Source: an uncultured Paracoccaceae bacterium
Lineage (GTDB): Bacteria > Pseudomonadota > Alphaproteobacteria > Rhodobacterales > Rhodobacteraceae
DNA: 48,497 nt
Assembly (NCBI GenBank): GCA_937920555.1
Contig: CAKZTM010000089.1
Span: forward strand, 1-48,497
Direction of reading: 5' to 3'
Below the pieces are notes generated by a model. The model was given only the letters and a program-made list of their open reading frames with translations. It made no database searches and had not been told where the DNA came from. This document shows, piece after piece, positions 30,635 to 38,224 of the stretch (the first letter of the stretch is position 1; every line of letters starts with the position of its first letter). Position numbers and translations under genes: made by a program.

Positions 30635-31546
30635 TCACACTTCGTCGCGGTCAATTTTTGTGTTTCTCTGCCGCTCAAGGCGCAAAGCCCGAATATTATC
30701 TTCTGGGACAATATCGCCGAGCATGTCGTCCCGTTCTTTGACCCATTCACGCTCCATGTCCTTAACGGTCTGGGCATATGCAAGCGCCTTCCCACCGCAA
30801 ATAGCGCACCCAGCCCACACCAGATAAAATGGCAATCCAAGAAAAAACCCAATGCTCAGCTGTCCAAGCCCCGCCATGGGCTGCATAGGCCCGCCGGTCG
30901 ACATAACCAGCGCAAGGGTGGGAACCCACAGCACCAACATCGACAACACAAAAAGCGGGAAGAACTGTCGTGTAATCCCCCAAAGCGTATGGTGGTTCGG
31001 GCCCTTGTCCGCTGCAGTGGCAGCGACCGCGGCGGATGATGTACCAATCACACCACTGGACACTGAAATCGCCAAGGTGATAAGCAAAATAATAGCGGTT
31101 GGCATACGGCTGAAGCGTCCCAAAAGCTCGTTCAAATCGGCCAAATCTGAAACCTCAAAATCCGCTGTCAGATCGCCCCACAACTCTGGTGTCATCACAT
31201 TCATAAATAGAACAGAGCCACCCACGCCCACCAGCATGATGATCAAATTATTCAGCATGATGTTGAACCGAAAGAGACGAATAGTACCCAGTCCAAGCTT
31301 TTTTATGTTGGGAGGGCCGCTTGCCTTAATCGCTACGAGCCCAGCGCGAACACAGGAAAGGTAAAGAAAAACCAGCCCGGGAAAAAAGGAAAGGATAAGA
31401 ACAAAGAAGACGCCAAATGGGTGTTCTCGCAAAATCGAAAACAACATGTAGATAAGAAAAACGCTCGCTATCAACATCACGGCCATCCTGAGCGTAACGT
31501 TAATGGACAACAGCAAAGCACGGCGAAGAAATGTCGCAAGACCCAT
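30635..31546 (-). CDS. Polytopic membrane protein of unknown function
   Basis: A 303-residue inner-membrane protein with about six hydrophobic helices (approximately 14-36, 43-66, 94-118, 152-176, 192-216, 222-250) and a charged C-terminal tail (KDMEREWVKERDD...). I recognise no transporter or enzyme motif. Its position between rplS and rpmE is, to my recollection, shared with other Roseobacter genomes, which would make it a lineage-conserved gene. It has its own transcription unit, since a terminator precedes it. The ribosome site is weak. Confidence 0.8.
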   Translation of the reverse strand: MGLATFLRRALLLSINVTLRMAVMLIASVFLIYMLFSILREHPFGVFFVLILSFFPGLVFLYLSCVRAGLVAIKASGPPNIKKLGLGTIRLFRFNIMLNNLIIMLVGVGGSVLFMNVMTPELWGDLTADFEVSDLADLNELLGRFSRMPTAIILLITLAISVSSGVIGTSSAAVAATAADKGPNHHTLWGITRQFFPLFVLSMLVLWVPTLALVMSTGGPMQPMAGLGQLSIGFFLGLPFYLVWAGCAICGGKALAYAQTVKDMEREWVKERDDMLGDIVPEDNIRALRLERQRNTKIDRDEV

Positions 31547-31599
31547 ATGGAGCAGTTATCACACTTCTCCATGTGGTAAAATTAATTTGGCTATAAGGC

Positions 31600-31637
31600 A
31601 AAAAAGTAAGGGGCAGTGTTGCCACCATCCCTTACTT
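31600..31637 (-). terminator. Terminator of the rpsP-rimM-trmD-rplS operon
   Basis: On the minus strand AAGTAAGGG pairs with CCCTTACTT and is followed by TTTT; 20 nt after rplS. Confidence 0.85.
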
Positions 31638-31656
31638 AACGTCAGAAATTTGTTCT

Positions 31657-32043
31657 TTAAGAGCCGGCTTTGTCAGCCAACGGACGATAATTCGTCTTCT
31701 CAGCAATACGTGCAGACTTACCGCGACGCGACCGCAAGTAGTACAGTTTTGCGCGACGGACCCGTCCGCGGCGAACAACTGTTATGCTGTCAATATTTGG
31801 CGAGTGGAGCGGAAACACACGCTCAACACCTTCACCGAAAGAGATTTTGCGAACCGTAAATGCAGCCCCGATACCGGATCCGCCTTTGCGCGCAATGCAA
31901 ACACCTTCGTAGTTCTGAACACGCGTGCGCGTACCCTCAGTCACCTTATAACCGATACGGACGGTGTCACCGGCTGCAAAATCTGGAATGTCTTTGCCAA
32001 GCGTCGCAATCTGCTCGGCTTCGATCTGTTCAATCATGTTCAT
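31657..32043 (-). CDS. rplS: 50S ribosomal protein L19
   Basis: A 128-residue bL19 protein at the 30S-50S interface ([52 protein letters not shown]). The start overlaps the end of trmD; AAGGA lies 8-9 nt before ATG at 32043, better than for ATG at 32049. It is the last gene of the operon, ended by a terminator at 31600-31637. Confidence 0.97.
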   Translation of the reverse strand: MNMIEQIEAEQIATLGKDIPDFAAGDTVRIGYKVTEGTRTRVQNYEGVCIARKGGSGIGAAFTVRKISFGEGVERVFPLHSPNIDSITVVRRGRVRRAKLYYLRSRRGKSARIAEKTNYRPLADKAGS

Positions 32044-32908
32044 CGTCATTATCCTTCTTGCCCGCTTTTGCGGTCTTGTTTGGCGCGTCCGAGAGCTCTT
32101 GGTCTCTCACCGGGTCCGTACCTTTTTGGTCAAGGTACGCCCGCCAGAGGTCGGGACGTCTATCTTTGGTCAAAGCCTCAGCCTGAGCTTGCCGCCACTC
32201 GGCAATTCGTCCGTGATGCCCGGAAAGGAGAACCTCCGGTATATCATGGCCTTCCCAGTCCGTGGGCCTTGTATACTGCGGGTGCTCCAGAAGACCGTTC
32301 GAGAAACTTTCGTTCAGGGACGACTCAGAATTACCCAAGACGCGGGGTATAAGGCGGATACAGGCGTCAATCAAGACCTGAGCTGCAAGCTCTCCACCGG
32401 TGAGGACATAATCTCCGATGGAGATCTCCTCGATATTCCGGGCTTGCAGGACCCGCTCGTCAACACCCTCAAAACGGCCACATAAAATCGTGACGCCGGG
32501 GCCCTCGCTCAGGCTCTTGGCTCTGGCCTGCGTGAACGGCTTCCCACGGGGAGAGACGTAAATGACAGGCGCGTCAGTTGTCACACTATCAATGGCTTTT
32601 GCCAGAACATCTGCGCGCAAAACCATACCAGCACCGCCACCGGCTGGCGTATCGTCGACATTGCGGTGTTTTCCACTTGCAAAATCTCTGATGTTGACTG
32701 TCTTTAGCGCCCAAATACCCTCGTCGAGCGCTTTACCCGTCAGTGATTGCCCCAGAACACCCGGGAACATCTCTGGATACAACGTCAAAACCGTCGCCTT
32801 CCACGAATTCACCAAATCAGGGCGGCTTTCCATCAAGGCGCGTGGCTTCAGCGATGGACGAACAGCAACGCGACCATGCGACCGAGAGCGTGGCGGCTTA
32901 TGTGCCAT
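32030..32908 (-). CDS. trmD: tRNA (guanine-N1)-methyltransferase
   Basis: A 292-residue SPOUT methyltransferase making m1G37 in tRNAs with a G36-G37 sequence, preventing frameshifting. Seen: [45 protein letters not shown] (knot and SAM pocket), and the catalytic-region [11 protein letters not shown]. An N-terminal basic extension ([13 protein letters not shown]) is usual in Rhodobacterales. The chosen ATG overlaps the rimM end by 11 nt. The C-terminal charged tail ([15 protein letters not shown]) overlaps rplS. Confidence 0.97.
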   Translation of the reverse strand: MAHKPPRSRSHGRVAVRPSLKPRALMESRPDLVNSWKATVLTLYPEMFPGVLGQSLTGKALDEGIWALKTVNIRDFASGKHRNVDDTPAGGGAGMVLRADVLAKAIDSVTTDAPVIYVSPRGKPFTQARAKSLSEGPGVTILCGRFEGVDERVLQARNIEEISIGDYVLTGGELAAQVLIDACIRLIPRVLGNSESSLNESFSNGLLEHPQYTRPTDWEGHDIPEVLLSGHHGRIAEWRQAQAEALTKDRRPDLWRAYLDQKGTDPVRDQELSDAPNKTAKAGKKDNDDEHD

Positions 32909-33416
32909 CTGGGAAAAGTCCATCCGGGGGATCTGCCACAATCCGTTTGGCCGCCAAGTCTACGGTTGGAACCGCCTCTTTGGTGAATGGAAGCAAAACC
33001 GTCGATTTCAATCCGGGGCCAAAAATTTCCAAAAGATCACCAGCCCCATGATCATGCACAGCCCGTATATGGCCCAGCTTGGCACCGCCGGGATCAAACA
33101 CATCCAATCCAATAAGATCGGAGTGGTAAAATTCATCGTCAGGAAGTTTGGGCAAACGCTTTAGTGGCACATAAAGCCGCGTGCCCTTCAAGCGATCCGC
33201 GTCTTCCTTGTTTTCAACCCCCGCCACCTTGCCGGCAAACCCGTTCTTGATGGGTCGCTGAATAGTAACGTCGAAAACGGTCTTCCCGTCCTCGGATGTG
33301 AACGGGCTATATGTTCCAATGTCTTCCGGTGTCGCACAGAAACTCTTGATGCGCACGTCCCCGCGCACACCAAATGCCCCTGCAATAGCCCCTACACAGG
33401 TTAGTACGTCAGGCAA
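32898..33416 (-). CDS. rimM: 16S rRNA processing/ribosome maturation factor RimM
   Basis: A 172-residue two-domain assembly factor for the 30S head, binding S19. The N-terminal beta-barrel ([19 protein letters not shown]) and C-terminal PRC barrel ([13 protein letters not shown] ... [13 protein letters not shown]) are complete. It begins with TTG, GGGGGCC lying about 10 nt upstream. Between rpsP (38 nt) and trmD (overlap). Confidence 0.95.
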   Translation of the reverse strand: MPDVLTCVGAIAGAFGVRGDVRIKSFCATPEDIGTYSPFTSEDGKTVFDVTIQRPIKNGFAGKVAGVENKEDADRLKGTRLYVPLKRLPKLPDDEFYHSDLIGLDVFDPGGAKLGHIRAVHDHGAGDLLEIFGPGLKSTVLLPFTKEAVPTVDLAAKRIVADPPDGLFPDGT

Positions 33417-33454
33417 GGGACTGGCCCCCTAGATTAAGAGGGCCAGCCCATGGA

Positions 33455-33949
33455 TTATTCAGCTTTGGCTGCATCTTCGGCAGGTGCCTCTTCTGCTGCG
33501 GCTTCCTCAGCAGGAGCTTCCTCAGCAGGAGCCTCCTCGGCCGGTGCGTTCTTTGCCTCTTCGGCAGCAGCTTTCGCAGCTTCTTCCGCCTCTTTCGCAG
33601 CCTCTACAGCGGCTTCGGCTTTGGCAGCTTTTTCTTCAACCCGGTCCTGAGCCTTCTTACCCGGTGTTCCGCGCTTGGGATTGCTACGCTCAGATTTTGG
33701 CAAAGTTCCCGCCGCCTCAAGCATTCTGGCGACACGGTCCGTAGGCTTTGCGCCCTGCGACAACCAGTGCTGCACACGCTCCATATCAAGCTTCACACGC
33801 TCTTCGCTGTCCTTTGGCAAAAGCGGGTTATATGTGCCCAGCTTCTCAATAAAACGCCCGTCGCGCGGCATGCGGCTGTCTGCGGCCACAACCCGGTAAA
33901 AGGGACGTTTCTTGGAGCCACCACGGGCCAGTCTGATTTTCGTTGCCAT
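33455..33949 (-). CDS. rpsP: 30S ribosomal protein S16 with long Ala/Glu-rich tail
   Basis: The first 80 residues are a standard bS16 ([44 protein letters not shown]). The total of 164 residues is twice the minimal length: after a basic linker ([17 protein letters not shown]) there is an Ala/Glu coiled or disordered tail ending in imperfect APAEE repeats, encoded by a short repetitive DNA tract at about 33484-33545. Tails of this kind occur in alphaproteobacterial S16; the role is unknown. AGGAG precedes the ATG. Confidence 0.97.
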   Translation of the reverse strand: MATKIRLARGGSKKRPFYRVVAADSRMPRDGRFIEKLGTYNPLLPKDSEERVKLDMERVQHWLSQGAKPTDRVARMLEAAGTLPKSERSNPKRGTPGKKAQDRVEEKAAKAEAAVEAAKEAEEAAKAAAEEAKNAPAEEAPAEEAPAEEAAAEEAPAEDAAKAE

Positions 33950-33975
33950 CTTTTTCTTCTCCTAAAGATAATCGC

Positions 33976-34272
33976 TTATGATTGATGTTGTTCATGATGC
34001 CTGATGACTTCCGCGATGATGAAGTTCAGGAATTTCTTAGCAAATTCAGTGTCTAAGCCTGCATCTGCAGACAGCTCTTCCAAACGCTCAATCTGCTTTG
34101 CCTCACGGTTGCTGTCGGACGGTGGCAGGTCGTGCTCAGCCTTCAGCCGTCCCACATCTTGGGTATGTCGGAAGCGTTCAGCCAGCGTGTAAACCAGGAT
34201 CGCATCAAGACGGTCGATACTATCGCGATGCTCTTTCAGCACCTCCTGCGCGCGGGTCACAGCGTCAGTCAT
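33976..34272 (-). CDS. Chorismate mutase (AroQ class, short form)
   Basis: A 98-residue all-alpha chorismate mutase converting chorismate to prephenate for Phe/Tyr synthesis. Catalytic-pattern residues are in place: SIDRLDAILVYTLAERF (Arg and Asp), VGRLKAEH (Lys), and the C-terminal helix FIIAEVIRHHEQHQ (Gln). GGAGG lies 6 nt before the chosen ATG. It sits 26 nt upstream of rpsP and downstream of three GNAT genes. Confidence 0.93.
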   Translation of the reverse strand: MTDAVTRAQEVLKEHRDSIDRLDAILVYTLAERFRHTQDVGRLKAEHDLPPSDSNREAKQIERLEELSADAGLDTEFAKKFLNFIIAEVIRHHEQHQS

Positions 34273-34356
34273 TTGGACCTCCAAACGTCGAATTTTTGCC
34301 TGCACGCGCTTTGTACAAGCACGGCAACTTCAAGCCATCCATCATGCAACCACAAA

Positions 34357-34890
34357 TCATTGCACCGCCTCCGGTTTTGAATGGCGATACACAAGACAGG
34401 GGTCGTTATCGGACGTCGGGGCCTCTGGGTCGAGAATTGCGCCAAGCCGCTCTGCCAGTTTGATGGACCGGGCGTTATCCGGGTCGATATAAGATACCGC
34501 TGTCTTCAGGCCGATTTCACCAAAAGCATATTGCCGCATCGGCACGACGGCCTCGTAGGCGTAGCCCAAGCCCTCGGCGTCCGCTTGGAAAACCCAACCA
34601 AATTCGATTTCCGGGAAATGCTCGGGGTTGTTGATAGACACCACACCCGCGAATTTTCCTGTCTCCTTAACCTCCACGCACCAGCCGCCAAGCCCAGCGC
34701 TTGCCCAGTCCGATTCCAGATGCTCAAGCTCCTCGCGCGCCTTATCGATCGGGAATGGTCCACCAATAAACTTGGACCGCACGGGATCGCCAAGGGTTTG
34801 GGCATGATCTGCAAAATCGGACGGAACCGGCATGCGCAGAACCAGTCGCTCGGTTTCAAAACGGGGAGGTGTTCTCAAAGCTGCACTCAT
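34357..34890 (-). CDS. GNAT acetyltransferase 1 of three tandem paralogues
   Basis: A 177-residue RimJ/RimL-type N-acetyltransferase (ETERLVLRMP ... FGWVFQADAEGLGYAYEA ... YIDPDNARSIKLAERLGA). The acetyl-CoA loop (Q/R-x-x-G-x-A) is relaxed to AEGLGYAYEA. The ATG overlaps the previous stop as ATGA. The substrate is unknown; neighbours hint at ribosomal-protein or SRP-related acetylation, but only by context. Confidence 0.88.
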   Translation of the reverse strand: MSAALRTPPRFETERLVLRMPVPSDFADHAQTLGDPVRSKFIGGPFPIDKAREELEHLESDWASAGLGGWCVEVKETGKFAGVVSINNPEHFPEIEFGWVFQADAEGLGYAYEAVVPMRQYAFGEIGLKTAVSYIDPDNARSIKLAERLGAILDPEAPTSDNDPCLVYRHSKPEAVQ

Positions 34891-35405
34891 TTGGCCAAGG
34901 CCTCCGGGGAGGGATGGCGCCAAACATTCATTGCCCCGAAGGTCTCATGTTCAAACTCATAGTCGAATTTACAGCCCATCTTTTCAGCCAGCTTGACCGA
35001 CCGGATGTTTTCAGGATCAACAAGGCTGATTGCGGTGGTCCAGCCCAAGGTTTGATAGGCGTACTGCCGCGCGGCAAGAGCAGCCTCATGGGCGATACCT
35101 TTGCCTTCGGCGTTCTCCATAAGCGTCCAGCCAATCTCCGGCTCCGGCCAACCGCCTGGAAACCAAAGACCCACATGGCCGTAATATTCGCCCGTCTCTT
35201 TATCCTCGACGCCCCAAAAACCGTAACCACGGATATGCCAATGGCCGATTAACATAGCTATGGTGCGCCAGACTTGTGACTTGGGCAGAGGACCACCCAC
35301 GAATTTGGAACGGTCCGTCGCAAAGAACTTTGCTTCAGCCTCAAAATCCGCTTCGCATAGGGCCCGCATAATCAAGCGCTCAGTGGTGAGTGTTGGGATG
35401 GTCAT
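34887..35405 (-). CDS. GNAT acetyltransferase 2 of three tandem paralogues
   Basis: A 172-residue RimJ/RimL-type N-acetyltransferase (TTERLIMRAL ... EIGWTLMENAEGKGIAHEAA ... LVDPENIRSVKLAEKMGC). The EGKGIA loop is the usual CoA pyrophosphate site. Coupled to both neighbours by ATGA overlaps. It is clearly paralogous to the flanking genes, sharing 'GHW.I.GYG' and 'TLGWTTA'. Confidence 0.9.
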   Translation of the reverse strand: MTIPTLTTERLIMRALCEADFEAEAKFFATDRSKFVGGPLPKSQVWRTIAMLIGHWHIRGYGFWGVEDKETGEYYGHVGLWFPGGWPEPEIGWTLMENAEGKGIAHEAALAARQYAYQTLGWTTAISLVDPENIRSVKLAEKMGCKFDYEFEHETFGAMNVWRHPSPEALAK

Positions 35406-35944
35406 TGCAGAAGCCCTTCAGTCTCACTTGAGGCAAGCAAGGCAGAGCCGGGATGGCGATAAACCAGGCAGGGATCATCGGGCTTGGGCTGCGTCGCCTC
35501 GGCATCAAGAGTGCAACCGAGGCGCTCAGCCAGGTTGATCGAACGGGCGTTGTTCTTGTGGATATAGGAAACAGCAGTTGTCCAACCCAACGTCGTGTAG
35601 GCGTGGGTGCGGGCGGCGCTTGCGGCTTCAAAAGCGATGGATTTGCCCTCAGCCCCCTCGAACATCAACCAACCCAGTTCCGTCTCGGGCCAGTCGACCG
35701 GTGTCCATGGACCGACAAGGCCGACAATCTGGTCGGACGGTTTGGGGGTGACCGCAAACAGACCACAGCCGCAGATATCCCAATGGCCGATAATGGCCGC
35801 GAACTGACGCCACGCTTTGCCTTCGTCCTTTGGGCCACCAGCCATGGAAGACCGCTCGGACATGTAGAAGTCCCGCGCAGCTGGCCAATCAGCGGCGTTT
35901 GGTTTGCGCAAGGCGAGGCGCTCGGTTTCGAGAACCGGTGTCAC
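35402..35944 (-). CDS. GNAT acetyltransferase 3 of three tandem paralogues
   Basis: A 180-residue RimJ/RimL-type N-acetyltransferase (LETERLALRKP ... ELGWLMFEGAEGKSIAFEAA ... YIHKNNARSINLAERLGC). The CoA loop reads EGKSIA, with Ser for the second Gly. It starts with GTG overlapping the ffh stop (GTGA), and so is translated with the SRP protein. Confidence 0.9.
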   Translation of the reverse strand: MTPVLETERLALRKPNAADWPAARDFYMSERSSMAGGPKDEGKAWRQFAAIIGHWDICGCGLFAVTPKPSDQIVGLVGPWTPVDWPETELGWLMFEGAEGKSIAFEAASAARTHAYTTLGWTTAVSYIHKNNARSINLAERLGCTLDAEATQPKPDDPCLVYRHPGSALLASSETEGLLQ

Positions 35945-37431
35945 TTCTTTTTCCCAAACCCTGACAGTCCACCGGGTAAACCGCCACCACCCAGACCGGG
36001 CAACATTTTGTTCATGTCGGCCTCGGACGGCATTTCACCGCCTCCGGGCATTCCCGGCATTCCAGCAGGCATACCGCCTTTGCCAAACAGCGCGCCAAGC
36101 CCACCTTTGAGCATGCCCTTTTTGCCCATCTTACCGAGCTTTTTCATCATGTCAGACATTTGCCTGTGCATTTTCAGCAGCTTGTTGAGATCGGACACCT
36201 CCATGCCCGCACCTTTAGCAATCCGCTTTTTGCGCGAGGCTTGCAGGATTTGCGGATAGGCCCGCTCCTTCTTGGTCATACTGTCGATAAGGGCGATCTG
36301 GCGTTTGAGAACTCTGTCATCCAAGCCCGCTTCGTCCATCTGCTTTTGCATTTTTCCCATGCCCGGCATCATCGACATGATCCCGTCCATGCCGCCCATT
36401 TTGGACATCTGCTCCAGCTGCGATTTGAGATCGTTGAGGTTGAATTGGCCCTTTTGGAACCGCTTCATCATCTTTTCGGCTTGCTCGGCCTCAATAGTTT
36501 CTTGCGCCTTTTCCACGAGCGAGACGATGTCGCCCATGCCCAAAATGCGCCCGGCGATCCGCTCCGGATGGAACTCCTCGATCGCGTCCATTTTCTCGCC
36601 AAGACCCACAAACTTGATCGGCTTGCCGGTAACCGCGCGCATGGACAAAGCAGCACCGCCACGCCCGTCGCCATCCATCCGGGTTAGAACCACACCGGAA
36701 ATTCCAATACGTTCATCGAAGTTTTGCGCCGTGTGCACTGCGTCTTGACCAGTCAAACCGTCAACCACCAGCAATGTCTCATGCGGGTTCGTAGCGTTTC
36801 GAACCGCCTCAACCTCCGCCATCAACTCGTCATCAATGGACAAACGACCCGCTGTGTCGAGCATGTAAACGTCGTAACCGCCAAGGGTCGCCTGCTGTTT
36901 GGCCCGCTTGGCAATATCGACAGCGGATTGACCTTTGACAATCGGCAGGCTGTCCACGCCAATTTGTTGGCCCAGAATTTCAAGCTGTTCTTGCGCCGCC
37001 GGCCGATTGGTATCGAGCGAGGCCATCAAGATGCGCTTGCCTTGTGTCTCTTTCAATCGCTTGGCAAGCTTGGCCGTGGTCGTTGTTTTACCACCACCTT
37101 GCAAGCCAACCATCAAAATGGGCGCGGGCGGGCTATCGATTTTGAGTGTCCCGGCCGGGCCCTCGCCACCGGTCAACACGCCGATCAGCTCATCATGAAC
37201 GATTTTGACCACTTGCTGGCCCGGCGTGACCGACTTGGTGACAGCTTGACCTGTGGCCTTGTCCTGCACGCGTTTGACAAAATCGCGGGCCACCGGAAGA
37301 GACACGTCCGCCTCCAAAAGAGCCACACGAACCTCGCGAAGGGCGGTGGACACGTCAGCTTCTGACAGCGCACCTTGCTTGGTGAGCTTGTCAAAGACGC
37401 CGGACAGGCGGTCACTTAGGCTTTCAAACAT
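35941..37431 (-). CDS. ffh: Signal recognition particle protein Ffh
   Basis: A 496-residue SRP54 GTPase that binds signal sequences of nascent membrane proteins together with 4.5S RNA. N and G domains: GLQGGGKTTTTAKLA (P-loop, about 106-120), DTAGR, and TRMDGDGRGGAA; the Met-rich M domain (about 320-440, MSKMGGMDGIMSMMPGMG) and a Gly/Met/Pro-rich tail ending GFGKKK. It is the first gene of the GNAT-chorismate mutase-rpsP run. Two hairpins lie in its leader. Confidence 0.98.
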   Translation of the reverse strand: MFESLSDRLSGVFDKLTKQGALSEADVSTALREVRVALLEADVSLPVARDFVKRVQDKATGQAVTKSVTPGQQVVKIVHDELIGVLTGGEGPAGTLKIDSPPAPILMVGLQGGGKTTTTAKLAKRLKETQGKRILMASLDTNRPAAQEQLEILGQQIGVDSLPIVKGQSAVDIAKRAKQQATLGGYDVYMLDTAGRLSIDDELMAEVEAVRNATNPHETLLVVDGLTGQDAVHTAQNFDERIGISGVVLTRMDGDGRGGAALSMRAVTGKPIKFVGLGEKMDAIEEFHPERIAGRILGMGDIVSLVEKAQETIEAEQAEKMMKRFQKGQFNLNDLKSQLEQMSKMGGMDGIMSMMPGMGKMQKQMDEAGLDDRVLKRQIALIDSMTKKERAYPQILQASRKKRIAKGAGMEVSDLNKLLKMHRQMSDMMKKLGKMGKKGMLKGGLGALFGKGGMPAGMPGMPGGGEMPSEADMNKMLPGLGGGGLPGGLSGFGKKK

Positions 37432-37508
37432 ATCTCGTCTCCGCTCCTAAATCCCAAATCCACAACGCGAAACGCGCCGGTGGGCGTAACACGCTGACCG
37501 ACGGCGAT

Positions 37509-37547
37509 CCTGAGTAAAATCAGGACCGGAAGTTTTGTTACTTCCGG
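37509..37547 (-). promoter_or_regulatory. Two adjacent hairpins upstream of ffh
   Basis: CCTGA/TCAGG (37509-37524) and CCGGAAGT/ACTTCCGG with loop TTTGTT (37526-37547), further framed by GACCGG and CCGGTC. They lie 78-116 nt before ffh, in its probable 5' leader, or end the preceding gene (stop at 37603); there is no T-tract. Confidence 0.4.
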
Positions 37548-37602
37548 GATGCCGGTCGTCTAAGGCATATGGGGTGTCGCGTCAAGTTTTGCGACGGCGC
37601 GA

Positions 37603-38073
37603 TTATTTGTCGGCAACACCGATGATACCAATGGAAATAAATGTTCGCTCCAAGGCGGCCTTGTCTTTGAGCGACACCAAAATCGCAACATGACCTGACC
37701 GGTATTGAAGCTGGTCATAAGTGTCAGGGTGATTGACCGGCTTATCGTTCCCGGCACCCACCGTTTCACCAAAACAAACGTGAAGCGCATCCGCCATCTC
37801 TTTGAACCTGCGTTCTGCGATCTCACTGCGGTAAGGATAGCCCCAGCTGCAATGATAAGCCCGGCTGCCAGAAAGGGAGCGGGTCAATTTACATGTGTCA
37901 GCGCCGCGCAAGCTGGGCAGGTCAGCATCGTCAAAATTGGCCTTGGCATCGGCGATCAATGGGGAAAACTCTGCACAAACTGCGTCAGCATTGGACACTG
38001 ACGCCGGAATTCCGAAACCCACGGCCAGAATAAAGGCTCGGGCACTTCTGCGAAATATCGTGACCGTGAACAT
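37603..38073 (-). CDS. Secreted protein of unknown function
   Basis: A 156-residue protein with a signal peptide (about residues 1-31, ending ASVSNADA). The mature domain has five cysteines (AVCAEF, ADTCKL, YHCSWGY, HVCFG), enough for two disulfides, and looks like a small globular periplasmic domain. No family recognised. AAAGGA precedes the ATG. It stands alone between the TadG-like gene's terminator and ffh. Confidence 0.8.
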   Translation of the reverse strand: MFTVTIFRRSARAFILAVGFGIPASVSNADAVCAEFSPLIADAKANFDDADLPSLRGADTCKLTRSLSGSRAYHCSWGYPYRSEIAERRFKEMADALHVCFGETVGAGNDKPVNHPDTYDQLQYRSGHVAILVSLKDKAALERTFISIGIIGVADK

Positions 38074-38158
38074 CTAATATCCTTTAGCGAGGGAACCGGA
38101 TCTGGTTGGTAAGTCTCTCACACTTGGACAAAATCGCATAGACCCGCCGCCAAATGCA

Positions 38159-38186
38159 AAAAGCCCCGGACTAATCCGGGGCTTTT
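38159..38186 (-). terminator. Terminator of the TadG-like gene
   Basis: Perfect 11-bp stem AAAAGCCCCGG / CCGGGGCTTTT, loop ACTAAT, then a further T on the minus strand; 38 nt after the stop at 38225. Confidence 0.9.
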
Positions 38187-38224
38187 GGGCGGCAGATGAG
38201 GCTGCCTGATTTCAATTGCTGTGT

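Noticed and set aside
33484..33600. Tandem repeat suggestive of a CRISPR or satellite array
   Set aside because: It is the codon-level repetition of the Ala/Glu tail of S16, without spacers.
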